NCBI GenBank assembly: GCA_964420125.1
Contig: CAYQQQ010000024.1
Location: 1 to 63,818, forward strand
From: CAYQQQ01 sp964420125
GTDB lineage: Bacteria; Actinomycetota; Acidimicrobiia; Acidimicrobiales; Microtrichaceae
Length of the DNA stretch: 63,818 bases
Direction of reading: 5' to 3'
The position numbers and the translations under genes were made by a program. Shown in pieces: positions 43,042 to 50,997 of the stretch (the stretch's first letter is position 1; each line of letters opens with the position of its first letter). A model generated the notes under the pieces. The model was not told the origin of the DNA and did not search any database. It saw only the letters and a program-made list of their open reading frames with translations.

Positions 43042-43779
43042 TCAGCGCGCCGCAGGACGCGCCTCGAGGGGGATCTCGAGGTACTGGCGTTGCAGGTCGT
43101 GGATCTGGGCGATGCCCGCTGCGGCGAGGTCGAGCAGCTGGGAGAGCTCGTCGCGGCTGAACGGCGCCCCCTCGGCGGTGCCCTGCACCTCCACGAACCG
43201 TCCATCGCCCATCATCACCACGTTCATGTCCGTCTCGGCCACGGAGTCCTCGGCGTAGGGCAGGTCCAGGCGGGGCTCCCCGTCGATCACCCCCACCGAG
43301 ATCGCCGCCAGCAGGTCGGTCAGCGGGTGGACGTCGATCAGGCCACCCATGCGAGCCCGGCTGACCGCGTCGTGCAGCGCCAGGTAGGCACCGCAGATCG
43401 CCGCGGTGCGCGTCCCCCCGTCCGCCTGGAGCACGTCGCAGTCGATCAGCACCTGGCGCTCCCCGAGCGCACGGAGATCGCACACGGAGCGCAGCGCCCG
43501 GCCGATGAGGCGTTGGATCTCCTGGGTCCTTCCCTTCGGCCCGCGCGTCTCCCGGTTCACGCGCTCCGGGGAGGAGCCCGGCAGCATGGCGTACTCGGCG
43601 GTGACCCAGCCCTTCCCGCTGTTGCGCATCCAACGCGGCGTGTCGTCGTCGATCATCGCGGTGCACAGCACCTTGGTCTCACCGAAGGTCACGAGCACCG
43701 AGCCGTCGGCGTAGGCGGTGAAGTCGCGCTCGAAGCTGTGGGTTCGGAGCTCGTCGTTGGCTCGGCCGTCAGGTCGCAC
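43042..43779 (-). CDS. rph: Ribonuclease PH
   Basis: Phosphate-dependent 3'-5' exoribonuclease trimming tRNA 3' ends. 245 aa; begins RPDGRANDELRT, and contains NRETRGPKGRTQEIQRLIGR, LGERQVLIDCDVLQADGGTR and DLPYAEDSVAETDMNVV. GTG 43779 has an AGGAG Shine-Dalgarno and a TACCAT hexamer 12 nt upstream, so it may also have an internal promoter. It lies 30 bp behind the metallo-beta-lactamase-fold gene. Confidence 0.97.
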   Translation of the reverse strand: MRPDGRANDELRTHSFERDFTAYADGSVLVTFGETKVLCTAMIDDDTPRWMRNSGKGWVTAEYAMLPGSSPERVNRETRGPKGRTQEIQRLIGRALRSVCDLRALGERQVLIDCDVLQADGGTRTAAICGAYLALHDAVSRARMGGLIDVHPLTDLLAAISVGVIDGEPRLDLPYAEDSVAETDMNVVMMGDGRFVEVQGTAEGAPFSRDELSQLLDLAAAGIAQIHDLQRQYLEIPLEARPAAR

Positions 43780-43809
43780 GGTGACTCCTGGATGGTACGG
43801 GTGGGTGGG

Positions 43810-44541
43810 TCAGAGCTCGACGACCAGGCCTGCGTGGGCCACGTCGACCGCAGCACCATAGGTCGACTCCGCCTCCCTGATCGCCTCCTGCGGGTCAGCG
43901 CCGGGCAGGAGGTGGGTGAGCAGGAGTTGTCGCGCGCCGGCGACCGCGGCCGCCTCACCGGCCTGACGGGCGGTCATGTGCACGGGGTCCTGGGGCCCGT
44001 CGGCCTCCCGGAAGGTCGCCTCGCACACGGCCAGGTCGACCGGTGCCCCCAGGGAGCGGAAGTCCCACCCGGGTCCGGTGTCGGCGCTGTAGCCCAGTCG
44101 GTGCGCTCCGTCGTCGAGGGAGAAGGCCAACGTCTCGGGCGGGTGCCGGGTCCTCGAGCAGCGCAGCAGCACCCCACCGAGATCGACCTCGCTGGTGTCG
44201 GTCAAGCGGTGGGGACGCAGTGTGGGCGCCAGGTGCTCGTGGCTGACCCGGTCGGCGAGCCGGAGGACGTCCGCCGGCGCGTAGAGCTCCAGCCCCTCCA
44301 CGTCCAGCACGTGGCGCAGGGCGTTGCGCAGGATGGGCACCTCCACCCAGTGGTCCGGGTGGGAGTGGCTGACCACGACCGCGTCCAGCTCCTCGAGGGG
44401 GAGGTGTCGCTGCAGCGCGCCCAACACCCCGGCACCCGCATCGACCAGCACGTTCAGACCTCCGGACTGCACGAGGTAGCCGCTGCACGGGTTCCCCGGA
44501 GCGGCGTACACCCCGGAGCAGCCGAGCACGGTCAGCTTCAC
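43810..44541 (-). CDS. MBL-fold hydrolase, RNase Z-like (Rv1339 type)
   Basis: A 243 aa metallo-beta-lactamase-fold protein with LTVLGCSGVYAAPG at the N-terminus, the metal motif VSHSHPDHW, GYSADTG and LLLTHLLPGADP. The equivalent gene at this locus in mycobacteria (Rv1339) has been described as a phosphodiesterase acting on cyclic AMP; whether this one does is inference from synteny. Its ATG overlaps the stop of murI (ATGA), so expression is tied to glutamate racemase. Confidence 0.9.
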   Translation of the reverse strand: MKLTVLGCSGVYAAPGNPCSGYLVQSGGLNVLVDAGAGVLGALQRHLPLEELDAVVVSHSHPDHWVEVPILRNALRHVLDVEGLELYAPADVLRLADRVSHEHLAPTLRPHRLTDTSEVDLGGVLLRCSRTRHPPETLAFSLDDGAHRLGYSADTGPGWDFRSLGAPVDLAVCEATFREADGPQDPVHMTARQAGEAAAVAGARQLLLTHLLPGADPQEAIREAESTYGAAVDVAHAGLVVEL

Positions 44542-45371
44542 GGCCAGCGGATCCGCTCGGCTCGGGCTAGCTCCGGGCCCAGCAGGCGCCGACCCAGCTC
44601 CTCGAAGCGGTTCACGTCGCCGGTGGTGACGAACGTGGCCCTGGCGCCCGCAGGTCGCGGACCGGCCTGCATCTCCAGGCGGTGCAGCAGGCGACGCACC
44701 TCGAAGGCGGTCTCCTCTGCGGAGGACACCATCACCACGTCACGACCCATCACCTCACCGATGGTGCGGGCCAGGTAGGGGTAGTGGGTGCAGCCCAGCA
44801 GAAGGGTGTCGACCTTGGCCTCCACCGCAGGGGCCAGCAGCCGCTCCGCCAGCAGCCGCACCTGTGGTCCGTCGAACTCCCCCCGCTCCACGAACTCCAC
44901 GAAGCCGGGACAGGCCAGGGCGAGCAGCTCCAGGTCCCGCTCGGACGGCACCTCCCCGGCCCGGGCGAGGAGCGCCGCCACCGCACGCTGGTACGCACCG
45001 GAGCCGATGGTGCCGACGGTCCCGATCACCCCGATGCGCCCGGTCACGGTGGCGCTCAGCACCGCACGCGCACCTGGCTCGATCACACCGACGACGGGCA
45101 CCTCGAGTGCGGCCGAGAGGGTGTCGAGCGCCGCGGCCGCGGCGGTGTTGCAGGCCACCACGAGGAGCTTCACGTCGTGGCGTTGCACCAGCTCCCCGGC
45201 GATCTGGTGGGCGAAGCCCGCCACCTCCTCCAGAGGTCGGGGACCGTAGGGGTAGCGCGCCGTGTCGCCGAGGTAGACGAGATCCTCACCGGGGAGGAGG
45301 TCCATCGTGGCCCGGGCCACGGTGAGCCCTCCGAAACCGCTGTCGAACATGCCGATGGGCCGGTCGTCCAC
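44538..45371 (-). CDS. murI: Glutamate racemase
   Basis: Makes D-glutamate for peptidoglycan. 277 aa with Asp10 in GMFDSGFGG, catalytic Cys in VVACNTAAAA and the second catalytic Cys in LLGCTHYPYL, plus YLGDTARYPYGPR. GTG 45371 has TAGCGT ending 6 nt upstream (leaderless), starting the murI-MBL-rph-rdgB transcript. The gene upstream in the mycobacterial order (a rhomboid protease) is absent; an oppositely oriented lipoprotein takes its place. Confidence 0.97.
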   Translation of the reverse strand: MDDRPIGMFDSGFGGLTVARATMDLLPGEDLVYLGDTARYPYGPRPLEEVAGFAHQIAGELVQRHDVKLLVVACNTAAAAALDTLSAALEVPVVGVIEPGARAVLSATVTGRIGVIGTVGTIGSGAYQRAVAALLARAGEVPSERDLELLALACPGFVEFVERGEFDGPQVRLLAERLLAPAVEAKVDTLLLGCTHYPYLARTIGEVMGRDVVMVSSAEETAFEVRRLLHRLEMQAGPRPAGARATFVTTGDVNRFEELGRRLLGPELARAERIRWP

Positions 45372-45497
45372 GGACCCACGCTAGCGATCCGGTGCGGAGT
45401 TCTTCAGCTCTGCGAGCGACGCTCCGACATCCAGTGGGAGCGTTCGGCGTCGCCACGTTGGGGTCCGCTGTCCGCTCCCGACGGAAGGGAACCTGCC

Positions 45498-46067
45498 ATG
45501 CGCCGAGATCGTCGAGCCCGCAAGGCCATGAGGCTCCTGGGGGTGGCCGCCCTGGTCGCCCTCGTCGCCGCGTCCTGCTACCGGGACGGCACATGGATCG
45601 TGTACCAGCAGATCCAACCCGGTCTGTACCGCTCCATGGGAGCCGAACCCGGACGGCTCTGCGGCTACCAGCGACTGGGCGCCCAGGGCGAGGTGCACGG
45701 CGAAGGGTTCGCCAACGACACCAACGGCCCGCAGTACATCGAGGTCGCCCCGACCGACCACAGCTTCCACACCCGGGCCTGCCAGATGTGGGTGGCCGCG
45801 CCTGCAGACCAGTCCGCGCTGCCCGGCGGGCCTCCGATCCCCGACGGGATGTGGCGGGTGGGGGTGGACGTCTTCCCCGGGGTCTACGGGGCCCGAGGAT
45901 CGGCGATCTGCACCTGGAAGCGGTTGAGCAACGCCCGCCACGACGCCACCTCGGTGATCGAGGAGGGCACCATCGGCATCGGCGGGTTCGAGGTGCTCAC
46001 CATCCAGGCCAACGACGCCTTCTTCGAGACACGGGGCTGCGAGCACTGGGACCGGGTCCAGATCTAG
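45498..46067 (+). CDS. Lipoprotein with internal duplication
   Basis: A 189 aa exported lipoprotein (lipobox ALVAASC, Cys ~24). The mature part consists of two copies of one ~70-residue unit: IQPGLYRSMG..CGYQRL..IEVAPTDHSFHTRACQMW and VFPGVYGARGSAICTWKRL..LTIQANDAFFETRGCEHW. Each copy has two Cys, likely one disulfide per unit. The same unit (PGxY ... C.W.RL ... F.T.GC..W) occurs in secreted streptomycete proteins; function unknown. The Shine-Dalgarno GGAAGGGA precedes ATG 45498. It sits on the opposite strand inside the conserved cysM-murI block. Confidence 0.85.
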   Translation: MRRDRRARKAMRLLGVAALVALVAASCYRDGTWIVYQQIQPGLYRSMGAEPGRLCGYQRLGAQGEVHGEGFANDTNGPQYIEVAPTDHSFHTRACQMWVAAPADQSALPGGPPIPDGMWRVGVDVFPGVYGARGSAICTWKRLSNARHDATSVIEEGTIGIGGFEVLTIQANDAFFETRGCEHWDRVQI

Positions 46068-46084
46068 CCGTCCCAGCCGGACGG
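46068..46084. terminator. Short bidirectional hairpin
   Basis: CCGTCC (46068-46073) and GGACGG (46079-46084) with a 5-nt loop, between the convergent lipoprotein and cysM stop codons. Short stem, no U tract. Confidence 0.4.
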
Positions 46085-46089
46085 GGCGA

Positions 46090-47037
46090 TCAGAAGTAGA
46101 TGACCTGCTCGGCGTTGGCCGCAGCCTCGTCGAGGTCCAGGGTCCAGGCGCCGGTGGAGAGGTACTTCCAGCCGTAGTCGCACACGACGAACACGATCAC
46201 GCCGGCATCGATGCGCTCTGCCACCTTGCAGGCCCCCGCGAGCGCCGCACCGGCGGAGATCCCCGAGAAGATCCCGACCTCGGCCAGCCGGCGGGTGTGC
46301 TCCAGGGACTCTCGGGGTCGCACGATGGACTTGCCGTCGAGGAGCTCGTAGCCACCCCACTTCTCGAACACCGGGGGGATGTACCCGTCGTCGAGCGATC
46401 GCAGCCCCTCCACCTGCTCGCCCGAGGGCGGCTCGACGGCCAGCACCTGGATCTCGGGGTTCTGCTCCTTGAGGAACGTGCCGACGCCCATGAGGGTGCC
46501 GGAGGTGCCGAGCCCGGCCACGAAGTGGGTGATCTCGGGCACGTCGCGCCAGATCTCCGGGCCGGTCGTGAGGTAGTGGGCCCTGGGGTTGGCCTCGTTG
46601 GCGTACTGGTAGAGGAACACCCACTGCGGGTGCTCCTCGGCCAGTGCCCGGGCACGCCGAACGGCGCCGTTGGAGCCCTCGGCCCCCGGGGAGTCGATGA
46701 TCTCCGCTCCGAACACCTCGAGCAGCTGGCGGCGCTCCACCGACACGTTCTCGGGCAGCACGATCTTGAGGTGGTACCCGCGGAGCCGGCAGATCATGGC
46801 CAGGGCGATGCCCGTGTTGCCCGAGGAGGGCTCGATGATCGTGCAGCCGGGCCGCAGAGTGCCGTCGGCCTCGGCCTCCTCGATCATCGCCCGGGCGATG
46901 CGGTCCTTCACGGAGCCGGCGGGGTTCTGGCCCTCCATCTTCGCCAGGATGCGCACCCGGGGGTTGGGGCTGAGCTCGGACACCTCGACCAGCGGGGTGT
47001 CGCCGATCATCTCGAGCACGGACGTGTGGACGGTCAT
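46090..47037 (-). CDS. cysM: Cysteine synthase, CysM type
   Basis: PLP-dependent O-(phospho)serine sulfhydrylase, 315 aa. PLP Lys44 in QNPAGSVKDR; IEPSSGNTGIALA substrate loop; GLGTSGTLMGVG phosphate loop; IFSGISAGAALAG. The mycobacterial homologue at the same locus uses the thiocarboxylated carrier CysO and O-phosphoserine; here cysO is missing from between mec and cysM, so the sulfur donor is uncertain. ATG 47037 is chosen over an upstream in-frame Met because it follows a GGGAG Shine-Dalgarno and the operator-like palindrome. It is 59 bp behind mec. Confidence 0.95.
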   Translation of the reverse strand: MTVHTSVLEMIGDTPLVEVSELSPNPRVRILAKMEGQNPAGSVKDRIARAMIEEAEADGTLRPGCTIIEPSSGNTGIALAMICRLRGYHLKIVLPENVSVERRQLLEVFGAEIIDSPGAEGSNGAVRRARALAEEHPQWVFLYQYANEANPRAHYLTTGPEIWRDVPEITHFVAGLGTSGTLMGVGTFLKEQNPEIQVLAVEPPSGEQVEGLRSLDDGYIPPVFEKWGGYELLDGKSIVRPRESLEHTRRLAEVGIFSGISAGAALAGACKVAERIDAGVIVFVVCDYGWKYLSTGAWTLDLDEAAANAEQVIYF

Positions 47038-47052
47038 GGGGTCTCCCGAAGA

Positions 47053-47077
47053 AATCCTGACCACTATGGTAGGGATT
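47053..47077. promoter_or_regulatory. Palindromic operator candidate upstream of cysM
   Basis: AATCCTGACCA (47053-47063), spacer CTA, TGGTAGGGATT (47067-47077): an 11-3-11 inverted repeat with 9 of 11 positions matching. On the minus strand TACCAT inside it is a good -10 element for cysM, giving a ~20-nt leader. The size and position suit a dimeric repressor such as an Rrf2-family (CymR/IscR-type) protein; the regulator is not in the window. Confidence 0.6.
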
Positions 47078-47096
47078 CAGGTCCCTCCCGGACCAC

Positions 47097-47522
47097 TCAC
47101 CCCCGGTCGAGCTCCACCGACTCCTCCTCGATGCCTCCGTCGCGCAGGAGGAACGAGCGCAGCATCGGCACGTCGTCGCGCAGCGACACGATCACGTAGT
47201 GCCAGTCGGGGTCCGGGGCCTGGGCCACGTCGGTCGGCGACGGGTAGGGGTCGGTGTGGGTGTGGGAGTGCATCACGCCGATCACCTGACGACCCTCGGC
47301 CTCCGCCTCCCGGTCCACCCGCAGCATGTCCCTCGGCTCGACGGTGTAGAGCTTGGCGCTCGCCGCCGCGTTGGTGCAGGGGTGGAAGCTGCGCACCGTG
47401 CCGTCGGCGTCGCCGACCAGCAATCCGCAGGCCTCCAACGGGAATCCCTCGATGGCGTGGGCGACCATCTCGTCACGGTGGCGGGGCAGCATCCGAAGCA
47501 CGCTGCGCAGCGTAACTACCAT
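47097..47522 (-). CDS. mec: Mec-type JAMM metallopeptidase
   Basis: A 141 aa M67 zinc peptidase. JAMM site complete: Glu30 (FPLEACGLLVG), His85-x-His87 and Asp98 (HSHTHTDPYPSPTD). In M. tuberculosis Mec(+) cuts cysteine from the CysO-cysteine adduct made by CysM. Here the order mec-cysM is kept but there is no cysO between them. ATG 47522 starts the conserved body; an upstream extension would read across the smpB promoter. Divergent from smpB with only 40 bp between. Confidence 0.92.
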   Translation of the reverse strand: MVVTLRSVLRMLPRHRDEMVAHAIEGFPLEACGLLVGDADGTVRSFHPCTNAAASAKLYTVEPRDMLRVDREAEAEGRQVIGVMHSHTHTDPYPSPTDVAQAPDPDWHYVIVSLRDDVPMLRSFLLRDGGIEEESVELDRG

Positions 47523-47562
47523 TGTCGAACCGGTCACCGTCGGTGCCGGACCCCCCCTCGCC

Positions 47563-48036
47563 ATGAAGCCCACAGGAACCCACGTCGTCGCCACCAACCG
47601 CCAGGCCCGCCGCAACTACGAGCTCGGCGAGTCCATCGAGTGCGGGATGGTCCTGCGCGGCAGCGAGGTCAAGTCCCTCCGGGAGTCGAAGGTGCAGCTC
47701 GCCGAGGCCTGGGCCAGCATCGACGACGGCGAGGTGTGGCTCCACGGCCTGCACGTCGCGCCCTACTCCCATGCCCAGGACCACAGCGGCCACGAGCCCA
47801 CACGCCGTCGCAAGCTGCTGCTGCACCGCCACCAGATCGACCGGCTGGCGCACCGCATGCAGACCGAGCGCCTCACCCTGGTGCCGCTCAAGCTCTACTT
47901 CTCCGAAGGGCGCCTCAAGGTCGAGCTGGCGCTCGGCAAGGGTCGCAAGACCGTCGACAAGCGACAGGAGCTGGCGCGACGGGAAGCCGATCGCGAAGCC
48001 CGCCGGGCCGTGGCCCGACGGGGTCGGGAGCCCTGA
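47563..48036 (+). CDS. smpB: SsrA-binding protein SmpB
   Basis: Delivers tmRNA to stalled ribosomes in trans-translation. 157 aa with the OB-fold motifs ATNRQARRNYELGESIECG, GSEVKSLRESKVQLAEAWA and HEPTRRRKLLLHR, and a basic C-terminal tail (ARREADREARRAVAR) that mimics the anticodon stem. ATG 47563 begins the conserved protein; TACCAT at 47517-47522 could be the -10, giving a ~35-nt leader. The tmRNA gene (ssrA), often next to smpB, is not seen downstream. Confidence 0.97.
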   Translation: MKPTGTHVVATNRQARRNYELGESIECGMVLRGSEVKSLRESKVQLAEAWASIDDGEVWLHGLHVAPYSHAQDHSGHEPTRRRKLLLHRHQIDRLAHRMQTERLTLVPLKLYFSEGRLKVELALGKGRKTVDKRQELARREADREARRAVARRGREP

Positions 48037-48110
48037 CCGGCCATGCGGGACGGCGGGTGCCACCTGCCACGCGTCCTCACACACGGGGCGGACCTGCCGA
48101 CGGGAGCAGG

Positions 48111-50963
48111 GTGGAGGCACCCGCGGAGCACCACGAGTGGCTCGATCTGCTCGACGGCGCGGGCTCCGACGCGGCCGTGGTGCTCGACGAGCAGTTCACC
48201 GTGGTGTGGCGCGGGGGCTCCAACGCGACGCTGACGGGGATCTCGGACCTGACGGAGCTCACCGACACCAGCTCGATGCTCGAGCCCGGGTCGCTGGCAC
48301 CCTTCGTGGAGGCGCTCGCCGAGTCCCGGCGCCGCCCCGGGCACGCGGTCCCGGTGGAGTTCGCGTTCCGCGCACCTCGCGGCGAGTTGGCCGTGCACGG
48401 CTGGATCACCGACATCGGCCATCGCCTCCCGGGCCACACCCTCCTGCGGTTCTGCCTCCTCGATCAGCCACCGGGCGGCGCGACCCCCGCGGGGTCCGCA
48501 CCGCCCGGGACGCTCCGCCCCCTCGACCCCGAGGACCACGAGCCGTTGCACCTGATGGCGGAGATGTCGACCCTGGGCCTCGCCGTGGCGCTGCCGGGTG
48601 GACACCTCGTGTACCGCAACCAGGCGTTCGGCACCTGGTTCCCCGGCGACCGGGTGGACGGCCTGCGAGACCTCTCCGACGTGGTCCGTGAGGATGCAGC
48701 GCAGGAGGTGGCGATGTGGGCCGACGCGGTCACCGACGGACTGACCGCCTCGGTGACCGCGCCCGTCGAGTCCGACGGGCGCGTCCGCTGGCTCCGCTTC
48801 GACGGCGCCGAGCGGGGATCCCAGCACCTGGGCCGGTTGCACGGCGTCACCGTGCAGGACGTCACCGAGGTGGTCGCCACCCGGGAGTCCATGCGTCAGG
48901 TGCTCGACCTGCTGCCGGTGATGGTGTTCTCCGTGGACGCAGGAGGTGCGTTGAGCTTCGCCAACGACGCGACCCGCCGGTTCCTGGGCATCGGAGGCGG
49001 GAGCCTCGAGGGCGTGCACCTCGCCTCGGCGCTGGGCGAGACCGCCGGGGCGGATCTCCTCGCGGCAGTCGAAGAGCTGACCCGCAGCGGCCGGACCGTC
49101 ACCGACCTCGACGACGTCGTGGCGGACCGTGACGGTCGGGAGCACCACCTGCGAACCTGGTTGGTCCCCTACAACGACGCCACCTCCGGCACACCGACCG
49201 TGCTGGCGGTGGCGAGCGACGTGACCCGGCAGGTGGCCAACGAGGCGCTGCTCACCGCGCTCGGCCGCAACATGCCCGATCTGGCGGTGATCAGCCACGG
49301 CCCCGATGATCGCAGCTTCGCCAGCGCGTCGGTTCAGCACCTGCTGGGCTGGACGCCAGAGGAGTTCCTGTCCCTCCCCGTGAACGACACGGTGCATCCC
49401 GCCGACCTCGAGCGGGCCTCGGTGCTGCACGACCCGCAACGATCGGATCCCGGCACGTCCCGAACCGTCGAGGTGCGTCTGCTGCACCGCGACGGCAGCT
49501 GGCGCTGGTTCGAGCTGCACGCCGTCAACCTGGCGAACGTGCCGGCGATCGACGGCATGCTCATGTTCGGCCGCGACATCATGGCCCGCAAGGCCCGGGA
49601 CCAGCAGCTGCACTTCGAGGCCACCCACGATCCCCTCACCGCGCTGCTCAACCGCAGCGCCATCATCGAGCAGCTCGAGCTCGCCCTGGGCGAGACCCGG
49701 GAGCTCGGCGATCCCGTCGGTGCGCTGTTCATCGACCTGGACAACTTCAAGCTGGTCAACGACGCGCTGGGCCACGAGACCGGCGACTCGCTGCTGCAGG
49801 ACGTGGCATCCGCGCTGGAGAGCTCCCTGCGGGCCGGCGACACGGTCGGCCGCTTGGGCGGCGACGAGTTCCTGGTGATCGTGCGCGACGTCGAGGACGA
49901 GGACACGGTGCTGCGGGTGGCGCGGCGGGTGAGCGACTCCGTCGCCTCCCTCACCCGTGACACCTCGTACCCGGTCACGCTGTCCATCGGCGCCTGCGTG
50001 TCGTACGAGGGCGACACCACCGCCGGCGCCATGGTGCGCGACGCCGACGCCGCCATGTACCGGGCCAAGGTCGCCGGCAAGGCCCGCACGCAGCTGTTCC
50101 ACTCGGCCATCGGCCAGCACGCAGAGCGTCGTCTGGAGGTGAGCCAGGAGCTCGCCGCCGCCCTCGACGACGACCGCTTCACCGTCCACTTCCAGCCGGT
50201 CTTCTCCCGCCAGGACGACGGGATGTGGCGGGTTCGGGCGCTGGAGGCCCTCGCACGCTGCCCGCTGCACGACGGTTCGATGCTGCGTCCCGACGAGTTC
50301 GTCCCCGTCGCCGAGCAGACGGGGCTGGTGGTGCGGATGGGTCGCCGGGTCGTCAGCCTGGCCCTCCAGGCGCTGCGACGGTGGCACCACCTCGGCTACC
50401 CGGTGCAGGTCTGGATCAACCTCTCGATGAGCGAGCTGTCGCAACCGGAGCTCGCAGAGCACCTCCTCGCCGGGCTCCGCCGGTCCGGGCTGCCGGCCCG
50501 TTCCCTGGGCGTGGAGGTCACCGAGTCGATGCTGGGCGAGGTCCCCGGCGCCCACGACTCCCTCCTCCAGCGCCTGCGAGCGGCCGGGATCACGGTGCTG
50601 ATCGACGACTTCGGCACCGGGTACTCCAGCCTCGGAGCGCTGAAGGAGACCCCCATCGACATCGCCAAGATCGACCGCTCCTTCACCGCCGGCATGCTCG
50701 ACAGCGCACCGGACACGGCGATCGTGCAGTCGGTGATCAACATCGGCTCGGTGATGGGCTTCGAGGTCGTCGCCGAAGGGGTCGAGACCTCCCGGCAGCT
50801 GCAGGCGTTGGAGGACCTGGAGTGCCACAACGTGCAGGGCTGGTTGTTCACCCGGGCGCTGCCCGCGGACGAGGTGGCCGAACAGCTCCCGGCCTGGACC
50901 CGGGGCTACACCGACGAGGAGATCCGCCACCTGGAGGTGGGACCGGAGCCGCACGGCCACTGA
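48111..50963 (+). CDS. PAS-GGDEF-EAL cyclic-di-GMP enzyme
   Basis: A 950 aa protein predicted to make and/or break cyclic-di-GMP. Residues ~130-510 hold about three PAS-like sensory domains (VLDLLPVMVFSVDAGG; ISHGPDDRSFASASVQ; VEVRLLHRDGSWRWFELH). The GGDEF domain is at ~520-685 with an intact active site RLGGDEFLV (~580). The EAL domain is at ~695-945 with ALEALAR (ExLxR, ~711), DDFGTGYSSL (~831) and VVAEGVET, so both activities look intact. No transmembrane segment, so cytosolic. The start is GTG 48111; the gene follows smpB by 74 bp. Confidence 0.94.
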   Translation: MEAPAEHHEWLDLLDGAGSDAAVVLDEQFTVVWRGGSNATLTGISDLTELTDTSSMLEPGSLAPFVEALAESRRRPGHAVPVEFAFRAPRGELAVHGWITDIGHRLPGHTLLRFCLLDQPPGGATPAGSAPPGTLRPLDPEDHEPLHLMAEMSTLGLAVALPGGHLVYRNQAFGTWFPGDRVDGLRDLSDVVREDAAQEVAMWADAVTDGLTASVTAPVESDGRVRWLRFDGAERGSQHLGRLHGVTVQDVTEVVATRESMRQVLDLLPVMVFSVDAGGALSFANDATRRFLGIGGGSLEGVHLASALGETAGADLLAAVEELTRSGRTVTDLDDVVADRDGREHHLRTWLVPYNDATSGTPTVLAVASDVTRQVANEALLTALGRNMPDLAVISHGPDDRSFASASVQHLLGWTPEEFLSLPVNDTVHPADLERASVLHDPQRSDPGTSRTVEVRLLHRDGSWRWFELHAVNLANVPAIDGMLMFGRDIMARKARDQQLHFEATHDPLTALLNRSAIIEQLELALGETRELGDPVGALFIDLDNFKLVNDALGHETGDSLLQDVASALESSLRAGDTVGRLGGDEFLVIVRDVEDEDTVLRVARRVSDSVASLTRDTSYPVTLSIGACVSYEGDTTAGAMVRDADAAMYRAKVAGKARTQLFHSAIGQHAERRLEVSQELAAALDDDRFTVHFQPVFSRQDDGMWRVRALEALARCPLHDGSMLRPDEFVPVAEQTGLVVRMGRRVVSLALQALRRWHHLGYPVQVWINLSMSELSQPELAEHLLAGLRRSGLPARSLGVEVTESMLGEVPGAHDSLLQRLRAAGITVLIDDFGTGYSSLGALKETPIDIAKIDRSFTAGMLDSAPDTAIVQSVINIGSVMGFEVVAEGVETSRQLQALEDLECHNVQGWLFTRALPADEVAEQLPAWTRGYTDEEIRHLEVGPEPHGH

Positions 50964-50984
50964 GCGCCCGCAGCGTCAGCGCTC
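50962..50984. terminator. Hairpin between convergent genes
   Basis: GAGCGC (50962-50967) and GCGCTC (50979-50984) around an 11-nt loop, overlapping the stop of the GGDEF-EAL gene and preceding the stop of the beta-CASP gene. Weak evidence. Confidence 0.35.
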
Positions 50985-50997
50985 GGCCGGAAGGACC

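Noticed and set aside
48037..48110. tmRNA gene after smpB
   Set aside because: The gap is only 74 bp and lacks the tRNA-like acceptor and tag reading frame.
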